From: Chrysophaeum taylorii
Taxonomy: Eukaryota; Sar; Pelagophyceae; Pelagomonadales; Pelagomonadaceae
Direction of reading: 5' to 3'
DNA: 64,000 bases
NCBI GenBank assembly: GCA_029834535.1
Contig: JAQMWT010000675.1
Coordinates: forward strand, 248,001 to 312,000
The notes under the pieces are model-generated. The model had not been told where the DNA came from, did no database searches, and worked only from the letters and a program-made list of their open reading frames with translations. The translations under genes and the position numbers were made by a program. Below are positions 38,131-47,507 of this stretch, piece by piece (the stretch's first letter is position 1; each line of letters starts with the position of its first letter).

Positions 38131-38442
38131 ATCCTGAGCCTTGCGAGGGCATCCGCCCTCCCGGCGTAGGTTGGCACCTAATCGCCTCTCGGGCGGGCCG
38201 GTTGGCAGCCGGAACGTTCGCAGTGGGACGGGGTATGGCCGGGGGGCGCAGACGGAAGGTTATCGACGAGTTGGTTGTCAGTCACATCGCGGTCTCCTCG
38301 TCGCATGGCGACAAGTTTGATGGTCACTCTCCGCCGACCGACCTTTCGGCGCTCCTCGTCTACAGGCCCGTGATTCCGGACTGGCTCCTGTCGGTCCGGC
38401 CTGGCTCCCATGCTCGGGAGAGGTCTGAAGTTAGTTAAGTTA
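38075..38442 (+). mobile_element. Repeat family G, longest copy
   Basis: From ACCCTGATCGCCGACCGCAT to GGTCTGAAGTTAGTTAAG. It includes GATGGAGGACGGTGCC, CCGGCGTAGGTTGGCACC and GGACGGGGTATGGCCGGGG. Other copies: 13800-14112, 27615-27848 and 45165-45405 (reverse). Here it joins the retroelement RT in frame. It may be the retroelement's own 3' terminus or a separate element. Confidence 0.6.
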
Positions 38443-38790
38443 GTTTGGGCGGAGTAGCCCCAAGTCCAGCCCCCGGGGGGAGTCGACTGGTGCCCCCCCC
38501 CCCTGCAGCCTTCGGCCGCGACGAGCTCCCCGTCCGTGTGGGCGATACCCCCCCAGATAACGTAAAATAGAAAAGAATAAAGAAAACAATTCTAAAGAAC
38601 AACAAAAAAATAAAAAGTGAAAAAACTAAAAAAAAAAAGTTAAAAAACTAAAAAAAAATTAAATAAACAATAAAACTACCTACCTAACTAACTAACTCAC
38701 TAAAAAAATATATTTAAAATATATCAAAAAAAAATAAAAAAAATATAAAAATCATATAGAAATAAATAAATAACCCATCGAGTCCAAGCC
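38443..38790. other. AT-rich low-complexity segment
   Basis: About 230 bp (38550-38780) of A-rich sequence with AAAAACTAAAAAA and CTAACTAACTAACT units, a sharp break from the GC-rich surroundings. No gene. It sits between repeat G and the broken gene on the minus strand. Confidence 0.6.
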
Positions 38791-38879
38791 GTCAGGAGCC
38801 GCGCGTACGGTTGGTCCTTCTCGGCGCGCGCTTGGGAGCTAGCCTCCGCCTCCTCATCGCGGGCAGCCTCCTGGGCTTA

Positions 38880-39910
38880 TCGCGTGCTGAGAATGTTCGA
38901 CAGCTTGGCCGAACCGTAGCCGCCAGTGACCCGGACCTTGGAGACGACTTTCTCGCGAGTCGGCTTTGCCACCTCCAACGTGCCGGCGTCCTTAGGGTCG
39001 ACCTCACGTTCAGACTGATGCTTGATGATGGCCTCGGCCTGCTCGAGCTTGGACTTGAGGTACTCGACCGAGTCTTTCTCGACGCACTCGGGCGACTTGA
39101 TGGTCAGGTCGAAATTGGGCTTCCTGCTGACTGGAGAAAGCGATTGCATGTTGAATTTGGAGCGATCGACATTATCCGGCGCCAGGTGCGTCTGCTCGAT
39201 GCCCACCTTGCTGAAGGAGTTGACGCGATCCGTGGGAGTGCTCCAAAACCTGCGCGAGGATGCTCGCAGTGCTCCTCAACAATCACGTCGGAGTTCACCG
39301 TGACCTCCAACTTCCGTTGGAACTTCTTGGTGAGCCGGCTCGAATGCCGCGAGTGGAAGCCGAGGAAGAACTTGTCGGAGTGCAACTTGCCGCACAAAGT
39401 CCCGTAGGCGGCCTTGGTGAATAGCACGTGCTTCCAGCCACCCTCGCGGTTCTGGGCGCGCCGCGCGAGTAAGATGTGGCGCACCTTCTTGCCCAGCTCA
39501 CGCTCGGGGGTCGCGTCCTGCACCAGGTTCCTCGCGATCGCATATTCACCAGGGCGTTGTCTTCGAGGTCTGTCAGAATCGACTGGTCCCGACGTTCCCC
39601 TCGAGGGGATAATCGAGCTGCCCCAAAGAAATTCATTCCTTCCGCTCGGGGTGATTCGACAAACACGTCTTCACTCCGACGCCTTCCTCCTGACATTTGT
39701 TCTGGGCATCCGCGAAAACCAGCTACTGCTTCCGCTTCTTTGCAGCAACGGCACCCGCTTTCACCTTGTCGAAAGAGCGCTTCTTCTTGGGTGCTTCCTT
39801 CGCCGCCTGGCGCTTCGCCCGCGCCGACTTGGGCTTGGGGCCAGGCTTTCCCGACTTCACTATCGTAGTTGTCCGCGACACCGCTCTTTTGTGCTTGTGA
39901 AAGAAGCAAT
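38880..39910 (-). pseudogene. Broken unknown gene, probably mobile-element derived
   Basis: Minus-strand pieces in three frames form one continuous protein-like path: an Ala/Lys-rich start near 39900, ERELGKKVRHILLARRAQN and GGWKHVLFTKAAYGTLCGKL (39500-39390), FFLGFHSRHSSRLTKKFQRK, LEVTVNSDVIVEEHCEH, then after a frame break SKFNMQSLSPVSRKPNFDLT, a helix EYLKSKLEQAEAIIKHQSER, and VVSKVRVTGGYGSAKLSNIL at the end. At least two frameshifts. No family recognised. Confidence 0.4.
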
Positions 39911-40114
39911 TTTAGGTATCGAGTGATTTTTTTTTGGGAAAAGTCAAGTTTCCAACCACCATGTATGTTTGGTCACCGTAAATCCCCAACAAGTTTGGTC
40001 ACTTAAGTTTAGTCAATCCGTATCTTGGCTGACTAAACTTATGCTTGAGGAAAGCAAGGATAGGGCTCGCTGACAAAACAAGGCCCGCTGTGATCAAGCA
40101 TTTGGAGGTTCTGC

Positions 40115-42900
40115 ATGTCGCGTCGTGACTCCGGAGCGTCCTTCGACTTCGACACGGATGACGAGGAGGTCGATATCGACGAGGGCTTCGCTCAGGTCGA
40201 GCGGGACCGTGCTGGTATCACGCTGACGTCGGGCGACGACGACACCAAGAACGGCAAGCGTGGCCTGACGAAGGTTAACGATTGTGACAGATCGCCGCGT
40301 ACGCTGTCGCAGCTCAGAATGTTCAAGCACCACGTTTCGCTGCTTTCACGCTACCCGACGAAATCCGAATTTAGTATGTGCGTTCGGGAAGAGGCCGAGT
40401 TGCAGCAGAAGATGGTCGACACGGGGGGGAAGCAACAGCGTGCATAACATGATCAATACCGCGACGGCGTTGTCGTTCAAGTGTAAAGTAGAGGGCTGCG
40501 GCTTCTTTAAGCGCGCTGCTCGTCGTGATGGGCTTATAGACTTTGTCGTCACGCATGATGAACCTCACACAGGAGTTTTTACACCGACGAAAACCCAGCC
40601 CAAGTCGAACTACCGCGCAGAGCACTTCTTACAGGCCGTGACGACCATCATCAAGAAGGGCTCTATGGAGAGCAAGTCAGGAGGCACTACTCGGAAAGGC
40701 GTCTGGTAGATGTCCACAACAACGTCATCAAGGAAAGGCTCAATGAGATGACGAACCGTGAGCATACACTCTCATCCGTCGAGAACATCTAGCTCAAGTC
40801 ATCCTAGCGCTCTTGGGAAACGAGGAGAGGAACGCGGTATCAGCGGTGTCTTGCGCAGGTCTTGTTTGTGGCTGTTGTCCTGCGAGGAGGTGCATGTGTG
40901 TGATCAAACTTGTAATGTTCTGACCAAACTTTGTGACAAAACTTGTGACTGTATGACCAAACGTGTGACTTTATGACCAAACTTTTGACTTGGTGACCAA
41001 ACTTGTGACTTAATGATCAAACTTATGTTCGTGTGATCAAACTTTGTGATTAAACTTGTAGCTTTCTGATCAAACTCTTTTGGTTTCGTGACCACACTTG
41101 AAAATCGTAGCTTAGTGTGTTAGTATACTTCGCCACATCTACATTCACGTGTGTGCATCAAAGTCACACTTGTCATTCTCTTAGGCGGAGTTGCACGCTT
41201 GCCAGCGCGCGTTGCGAGCCCACGGTCATGCGGTTAAGTTGTATGGCGCGAAACAAGGAGATCTCCTGAAGGTATTCATGAAGAGGCTCAAGTCTGAGCA
41301 CAAGTCGGAACAAGAGTTCAGGCATGGCTCCGACAGGAGCCGGTACAAGAGCTTAGACCTCAACGACTACAAGATCCCTGAAACGCTGCAGTCACCTGCC
41401 TTGGCTGATAGGAAGTTCTTCTTAGGTTATGTCGTCGTGTCGAAACCCGCCATACGCATGATGAATGCGGGCCTCCTGCGCCGGCAGGCGTTTATTGACG
41501 GCGTTCACTGCCTCGACAACCAGGTGATGATCTCTGTGACCGGCCGTGATGCCAACAACCACCTCGTGATGATATCCACTTCGTGGTGGAACATGACCGA
41601 GTCTGCGGAATCGATCGGCAAGGTCATTAAACTGACCGTCGAGAACATCCCGCACAGAAACTGTCAGGGATTCGTCATAGTACAGGACTTCCAAAAGGGA
41701 AGCCTCATAGCGCACGTCACCGTGAGTGACCTCGCTAGCACCATTTGATTCCTCGTCTAATTCCGATTCCTGCGCAGCATACGCCCGAGGCCGACGCCTT
41801 CTCGTGCAGTAAGTCTTTGATGAACTGTTTACTCTTCGTGAATACGTCCTATTCACAGTGAACCACGGCAGCGAGAACATCGCAAAGATCGCGGAATCCG
41901 GGGATGCCGCTATCTTTCGTCGCTTTGTTGAGGCGCCTACGAAGGCGGCCAGCGACGCTTTTCATGCCGAACTTTCTCCCAAGGCCCAGCGTTGGGTGAG
42001 TCATAATCTCCTCGTGGCATTGAGTTTTCTGGCACTACAGGTTGCCAGTCGGCGCGAATATGCGCGAAAGCATCTGAACGATCAGGAAGCAGACACCGTC
42101 ACAGTGTTAGACGGGCCCAGGGCACTCTTTGGCACGAGTACGAACAACCCGGCGGAGGCTTTCAACAAGAAGCACATCAACGCGAGGTTATGCAACGGAC
42201 CCAAGTCCCTCCAGACCTTGTTCGCTGAGCAGGCAACGACCTACGCGGATACGAGCGCAGCGGCCATCCGGTGCGCAAAAACCGGCGAGAGGCTCACGTG
42301 AGTGTTCCTCGTGTTCGGATGCAAATTGTTGCGTCATTAGTTTCGTCTTGTCTTCGATCAAAATGGCGTGTTTTCGGCCAATAATCTCAAGGGTCTCAAC
42401 CATCTCAAATACGTACGGGCCTACGGGCCTTTGTCTTTTCAGATCACACTCCCGTTGTTATGTTCACACTTGTCGGGTTGTTCTATGTGATATCTAAGCG
42501 TGAACCGTAGGCCCAACTACAATAATGATGCCCAAGTCAAGGTTGCAAAAAGCAAGACCCGGATAACAAGAGTTCAGCCTTACGGCGGCGGCGCTGGCGC
42601 CAATAAGGGGACGTTCTTGGTGTATGTCAAAGGTGACAACAATCAGCAACTTACGTCCGTCGTTGTTATCGGGCAGAAGGGATACGTGAATTTTGAAGAT
42701 TCGGAGCAACTCGACGTACTTTCCTGTAACTGTGGCAACTACGCGTTCTCTCGCTTGCCGTGCGTTTGCATGATTGGAGCTCAGATAGCTCGCGGTGAGC
42801 ATGCTGAGGATCTCTATCCACTTTGGACCACGACGCAGCGTTGGGAAAATCAATATCGGGTCGGGGGGTGTTTCCGATTCTCAACGCAACGGAAATTGAG
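40115..42900 (+). pseudogene. MULE transposase, fragmented
   Basis: Segments in order: N-terminal acidic start (40115-40447), a FLYWCH/FAR1-like zinc segment FKCKVEGCGFFKRAARRDGL (about 40480-40540) in another frame, the MULE core QAFIDGVHCLDNQVMISVTG, RDANNHLVMIS, then GFVIVQDFQKGSLIAHV (41480-41715), a helical part with FRRFVEAPTKAASDAF and NPAEAFNKKHINARL (41890-42190), and a SWIM-type end LSCNCGNYAFSRLPCVCMIG (42716-42775) in which the usual final His is Cys. The frame changes at a G7 run (40421-40427) and elsewhere; some gaps may be introns (short gaps occur at 41748-41858 and 42301-42500), but the internal GACCAAACTT array makes decay likelier. Confidence 0.6.
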
Positions 42901-43730
42901 TCGGCGCAAGGAGAAATTGAAGCCGAATGCAAAGAAGCTGGTGAGGAGTTTGAGCCTTGGCTGCCATCCGCGATCGGGCCCCGACGGACAGGCAGGCCAA
43001 AGACCGACCAACGCCAAGAATCCTCGCTGCGGAAGAATACGGGGTCGGGGTCAAAGAAGGACCGGAAGCGAGCACGAAAAGAAATGGCCAAGACGTTCGC
43101 CGGGTTGGACCCAGAAGGAACTGCAGCCCGGGTCGCCAGTAAAAAGCGGAGGAAAGGAGGCCGCAAAGCAACCGAGCCTCCCGAGCCTACCGAGCCTCCC
43201 GCGTCTACCGAGCCTCCCGCGTCTACCGAGCCTCCGCGTCTACCAAGCCTACCGAGCCTCCCGCGTCTCCCGCGTATACCGAGCCTCCCGCGTCGACCGA
43301 GCCCCCAAACAAGCAGCAGAAAGAGTCGTCTACAAGCTCGTTTCCTCCCTGGTGGCCAACAGACAAAGAAGCGTGGGACCGTGCGCGCGCCGAGCTCACC
43401 ACCACCCTCAATATGCTTACGGCGCGCGGAAGGAGTTTCAAATCAGTCCGGGTGATGGCTTCGGATGTGCCATATCCCGCTGCGCAGCCTAAACACTACG
43501 TTCCTGGAACAGTCACCTACGCCAGAAACAAGTTCGCCGTCACGTACGACAACGGGGACGATACGGAGCGATATGATGCGAACGACGAAGACAAGGGAAT
43601 CCTTGCCGAGCTGAGTATGGGGTACTTCTTACCTTTCGAGAACGATTCGGTGCGATATTTGAAGCCGAGTTCAATGATGTGTGTTTTTATGGGAGTGTCC
43701 AAGAATGTTTGTAGCAGCGAGCTCGTGTGA
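42823..43730 (+). pseudogene. MULE C-terminal region with AT-hook-like and Tudor-like parts
   Basis: 42823-43455 encodes a basic tail with RRTGRPKTD, an AT-hook-like motif common after MULE SWIM domains, KKRRKGGRK and a Pro-rich repeat EPPASTEPPAST. In a different frame 43413-43730 encodes PGTVTYARNKFAVTYDNGDD followed by TERYDANDED, which resembles a Tudor/Agenet-like strand pattern. Probably the transposase tail or an accessory ORF. Confidence 0.45.
43180..43310 (+). repeat. GCCTCCCGCGTCTACCGA minisatellite
   Basis: About seven imperfect 15-18 bp units, giving EPPAST repeats in one frame and LPSLPRLPS in another. It lies within the MULE C-terminal coding remnant. Confidence 0.75.
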
Positions 43731-43911
43731 CCCCACGGTCCTATCGGGCATGTACACCCAACGCACTCGACACGGAAACAACTGGCTTCGTGCAGGAATC
43801 CAATCAATCAGGACGGCCTACGCGTGCTCCACCGGCCGGAAAGCCTCGCTCCAAGAAAAGGACCCAGTGCGCCATGTTCTCCGCTCGTTCAACAAGGCTC
43901 ACAGGTGACTT

Positions 43912-44436
43912 GTGTATTTCCAAGCTCCCGCGTCGACTTCAAATCCATGGTTCATTAACGCCCGGGGGCACTTCGACATAGCCGTGTGGTTGCCTCGACA
44001 AGACCGCCGACGACAACCTCCACAACACTATCAAGAGGCACCCTCCTTAGAACCTCTGATGCGCGCTCTCGACCCTGAATCGATTCGCAAAGACGCTCTC
44101 CCTCTCGGATTTTGGGATCCAGAATGGGGTGATCCGTGTCACGCTGACCATTTACCTTTGTCTTTTGGCGTCTGCCTCTTGCCGAAGAATGGCGGACGAC
44201 CACGGCAACAGCACCATGGTGAGTCGCGGTATGGGATGCTCCTACTATGGAAGGTGCGAGAATGGGCCCAGCTTAACCGCGTCAAGCCGTGGGAAACTGC
44301 TGGCGAGGCCGCGCGTCGCAGCCCTCGATATGCGAAGCTCCTTGCGTATCGCCGCGCTGCCTTAGGATCTCCTTCTAAGGCGGTCATGGGGGGGTGTCCA
44401 TGCCGCGCGTGTAACGCCACGGTAGATTCTGCGTAG
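43912..44436 (+). CDS. Hypothetical ORF inside the MULE
   Basis: 174 codons open, no recognised domain. Contains DPESIRKDALPLGFWDPEWG, CHADHLPLSFGVCLLP and a C-terminal GGCPCRACNATVDSA with three Cys. Composition is protein-like. Position before the right-hand GACCAAACTT cluster suggests a passenger or accessory gene of the transposon. It may lack its true start. Confidence 0.35.
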   Translation: MYFQAPASTSNPWFINARGHFDIAVWLPRQDRRRQPPQHYQEAPSLEPLMRALDPESIRKDALPLGFWDPEWGDPCHADHLPLSFGVCLLPKNGGRPRQQHHGESRYGMLLLWKVREWAQLNRVKPWETAGEAARRSPRYAKLLAYRRAALGSPSKAVMGGCPCRACNATVDSA

Positions 44437-45164
44437 CTGCAGCACCTAGCTTTCGTTTTAAAAGCATTTTCGCACCAAAAGCGCTCACGCGCCCCCTTAA
44501 AAAGCCTCCTTAAGTTTGATTTAAAAGGCCGAAGTTTGGTCAATACTGTGGAAGTTTGAGGAGTAGTGACCAAACTTGTTGACCAAACTTACAAGGAAAT
44601 TAGTCAAACTTGAAGGGTTGATTGATCAAACTTAATGCAACTTCGGAGTGACCAAACTTAACTGACCTAACTTCTATGGAAAGTGACCACACATGTGAGT
44701 TTTTCCTTAATCATACATCAAAAACGAGCAAACATGAGAGAAATTCACCAAACTTTTTGACCAAACTTGACGGATCCCTTTTTTTTTTGTATCCAGCCGC
44801 CTGTACTGGACAACAAAGTATTAGTTTTCAAAAAAGCGAAATTCGAACGCATACATTTATTATGGTTTGCAACTCCAAGAAGGCTCAAAGAGTTCGAAAA
44901 GAGCCAGAATGGATGAGCGCAAGGAGGAAACAAGGAAGCAGCAAGAACACAAAGGATATGCGTGCAGAGGGAAACAAATCCTTTTTTTTTTAAGCAAGAA
45001 CTAACTCACCAACAGTTACTTACTATAGGCCAGTCCAGACGGCCCCAGTGCACGGGCCAGTGCCTGGGGTGTTAACTAATCCCAGCGCCGTGGCGCGTAG
45101 GATCGGAGTCACCTGCTGGGTGTGCAGAAGAGGGGTGCAAAAAGGCGAGTCGGCAGTGAGTGAT
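44437..45164. other. MULE right subterminal region and flank
   Basis: Contains at least seven TGACCAAACTT-type units (44535-44775). The rest (44780-45164) is AT-richer with no gene; T- and A-runs at 44778 and 44982. Confidence 0.5.
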
Positions 45165-45405
45165 CATCAGGTTTTTCGCCATGCGACGCGGAGACCGCGA
45201 TGTGACCGACAACCAACTCGTCGCCAACTTTTCCGTCTGCTACCTCTGGCCTTACCCCGTACCACTGCGAACGTCCTGGTTACCAACCGGCCCGTCCGGG
45301 AGGCGAACAGGTGCCAACCTACGCGGGAGGGCGGATGCCCTCGCAAGGCGCAGAATACATAAGGCACCGTTTTCCATCGCAGCCATTCGGTCGGCGATCA
45401 AAAGG
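45165..45405 (-). mobile_element. Repeat family G fragment, reverse copy
   Basis: Reverse complement reads GATCGCCGACCGAATGGCTG, GATGGAAAACGGTGCCTTAT, then GCGTAGGTTGGCACCTG and CGATGTGACC-type sequence as in 38085-38290, about 85 percent alike by eye. Confidence 0.65.
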
Positions 45406-45486
45406 CTGTATGAAGCAGCGAGCTGAGAGGCACAGACTGAATTCTTTTTCCAGTATCCCTGCTTTTTTATGATTTAAATGTTGTTT

Positions 45487-46660
45487 TTAGCGATCGATCG
45501 ATCGATCGCGCCGCAGGGCGGAGGCTGCATCATAGCGGGGGCCATCGTTGTCATATACAATGAGATACCCGTTGTTGCGGAGAGAATGCAAGGGCATGGC
45601 GCCAAAGTCCACGAGAGAGACCGCGGTAGAAGCGTGATACGCGAGCAAGCATGGTTTCATATCGCGTGATATCAGTGATATTCGGCAGGGTCTTGCGGTT
45701 CGCAGCACGTGTAGTTTGATTTGCTTCAGGGTATCGTGCGGATCTTCGGTAGAAAGTCGCCGAAAAGTCGCAGAATTCGTCGAAATTTTGGATTTTACGC
45801 CAACAGTGGCTGTACTGGGCTTCATCATCTTGGCTTCTTGTCGATCCTTTCGGCAAGCAGAGCGCAATGAAGTTGTGCACGTTGCTGAGATTGCGCGACG
45901 CTCTCGAGACGTTACTGCGAGCAGCCAGAGTTAGCTGTTCGGGTTCGAGCAGCGAGAGTTCGTTACGCACAAAGGTACGACCATGGCAGCAAGGTGTCTT
46001 AGGAAGGATTGTCATGCGATCTGCGCCACAAAACTGGCACCTCGCCATTTGTTCCCAGAAACTGAAGGGGTCTCGACACTTGGCCTAGTCGAAATTGATG
46101 ATGCTCGTAAGATGATGCAAAGCGCCGAGACGAGCGGTTGCCTCCAAAACGGCGAAACATCGAGAAAACTCGAAAACTCTGTCATATTTTGACAACGCCG
46201 TGGACTGAATCTCATTGCAAGGAAAGCGATCAATGGAGAAACTTGTCTTTGCAGAAACTTCGTGGGAATTGTTTTCTGGCACGTTCGATGACGAGTTTCC
46301 AGCATGTCGGCTCGTAGGTTGCGAGGGAGTCCGAAATTTCCCGCATCGTGTGGCAAGCATTTCGCGCGTAGCGTTCGAGCGTATCAGACGCGCGATTAGC
46401 ACGACGGCGCCGCAGCTTACTGGCAGCCTCAGCTTCTTCGACTGTGCTTATGGCGCACGTATCGCCAGCGTTCGCGTCACGACGCAGACGCGCGCGAGCA
46501 TCTCGTCTCGCTTGCAGGTTCCTCCGTTCATGTGCCGCAGTAACGTCACGACGAAGAAGGTGGCGTCGTCAACTCGCGCTCGTTTTCTGCTCCCGTCGCG
46601 CCGCAGCGTGGTTGTCATATTCATCTACCGCGTCACTTTCGCCGGTGGTGGCGGGTGGTG
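45487..46660 (-). pseudogene. Helitron-type N-terminal coding remnant
   Basis: Minus-strand path with an Arg-rich start (RRNLQARRDARARLRRDAN), a middle ALSKYDRVFEFSRCFAVLEA, then after a TAG at about 46086 the diagnostic MARCQFCGADRMTILPKTPC followed by CCHGRTF and SRASRNLSNVHNFIALC. A Cys-x2-Cys-x-Ala then Cys-Cys-x-Gly and a late R.LSN.HNF match the zinc-finger-like N-terminus of Helitron Rep/helicase proteins. Reading is split over at least three frames, so it is dead. It is the N-terminal counterpart of the helicase C-terminal units elsewhere in the window, though probably from a different family. Confidence 0.5.
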
Positions 46661-47507
46661 AGGGCATCTTCTTTTTTTTGCTTTGGTCGTGGCTCGTATG
46701 TCGCCAGGTTTTGCGGCGATACATTTCATTCCGCGTTGTTGGGTATCACGGCGACCGTCGCGACCTCAGCCTCGTGGCCCTCCTTCGTCCGCAAGACCTC
46801 TCTTTCGCTCTCGATGCTTCCTCGCCCGGTTCGAGTCACAGCTTCGTTCGTCACCGTCGCAATAGCAACCTGGTCGCCCGCCCGCCCGCCCGCCCGCCGC
46901 GCACAAGGCGCGATCTTTGCCTGCCTCGAGACGTGGCCTCGCCCCTGGTCGCGGCCCTCGCAATCGCAGGCTTCTCTCGCAGGAGACGCCGTCGCTGGTC
47001 AGCGAGTTTCCCTTTATGTATGGTCGGCGTTCCTCTTTCGAGGCTTAAATTCCATCGTTCTTGGAATTCCTCGTCGTTGGAATTGTTCTTTCGACTTGAA
47101 GGGCTTTTTTTTTTTGAATCTGAGGCGTGAGCATATCGATCGTTCTTGGACGACTCGTCGGTCGTGATGATGATGAGGAAATTATGTCAAACGTCAACGG
47201 CTCGGACGTCACGGCGTCATAATCCAACGGCTCGTACTTAACGGCGTAATTTTCGTTGCAGTCGAAGAAAGAAACAGTGTGAGGAGATGCGACGACGAAA
47301 ACAACTTAACGGATTTCTCTTTTTTCTTCTTTCTCCAGTCGTCGAGAGGGAAGATACTACTTACTATATCTACCACACGAGTAGTAGTAGTAGTAGCAGC
47401 TAGAATTGTGGGAAATAAAGGGGGTGCGTGACGCAGAAGGTGAAGGTGTGGTGAATTTTTACACGTGTTTGACTAACGGTAGCAGGTTGTTGCAGTGCTC
47501 ACTCAAG
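46661..47507. other. 5' region of the histidine kinase gene
   Basis: No gene recognised. CG-rich with CGCCCGCC repeats (46882-46900), a T10 run (47104-47113), and a (TAG)6 tract at 47381-47399. The TTG at 47406 opens the kinase frame but the first ATG is at 47508. Confidence 0.4.

Larger units (their letters stand above)
39960..44775 (+). mobile_element. Degenerate MULE-type DNA transposon
   Basis: Bounded by clusters of AGTTTGGTCA on the left (39968-40045) and TGACCAAACTT on the right (44530-44770), i.e. inverted arrays typical of MULE subterminal regions. A third GACCAAACTT array lies inside at 40905-41095. The interior carries the transposase remnants and accessory frames described separately. 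Exact ends and the expected 9-bp target duplication could not be fixed by eye; TGTATGTTTGGTCACC on the left and the complement of AAGTGACCACACAT on the right are the best candidates. Confidence 0.6.

Noticed and set aside
45479-45520. Short CGAT repeat (GATCGATCGATCG) as a regulatory palindrome
   Set aside because: Simple (CGAT)n tract at the truncated end of the Helitron remnant; no supporting context.
46444-47130. A 228-codon plus-strand open frame before the histidine kinase
   Set aside because: Arg/Ser/Ala-rich off-frame reading overlapping the antisense Helitron remnant; no recognised domain.
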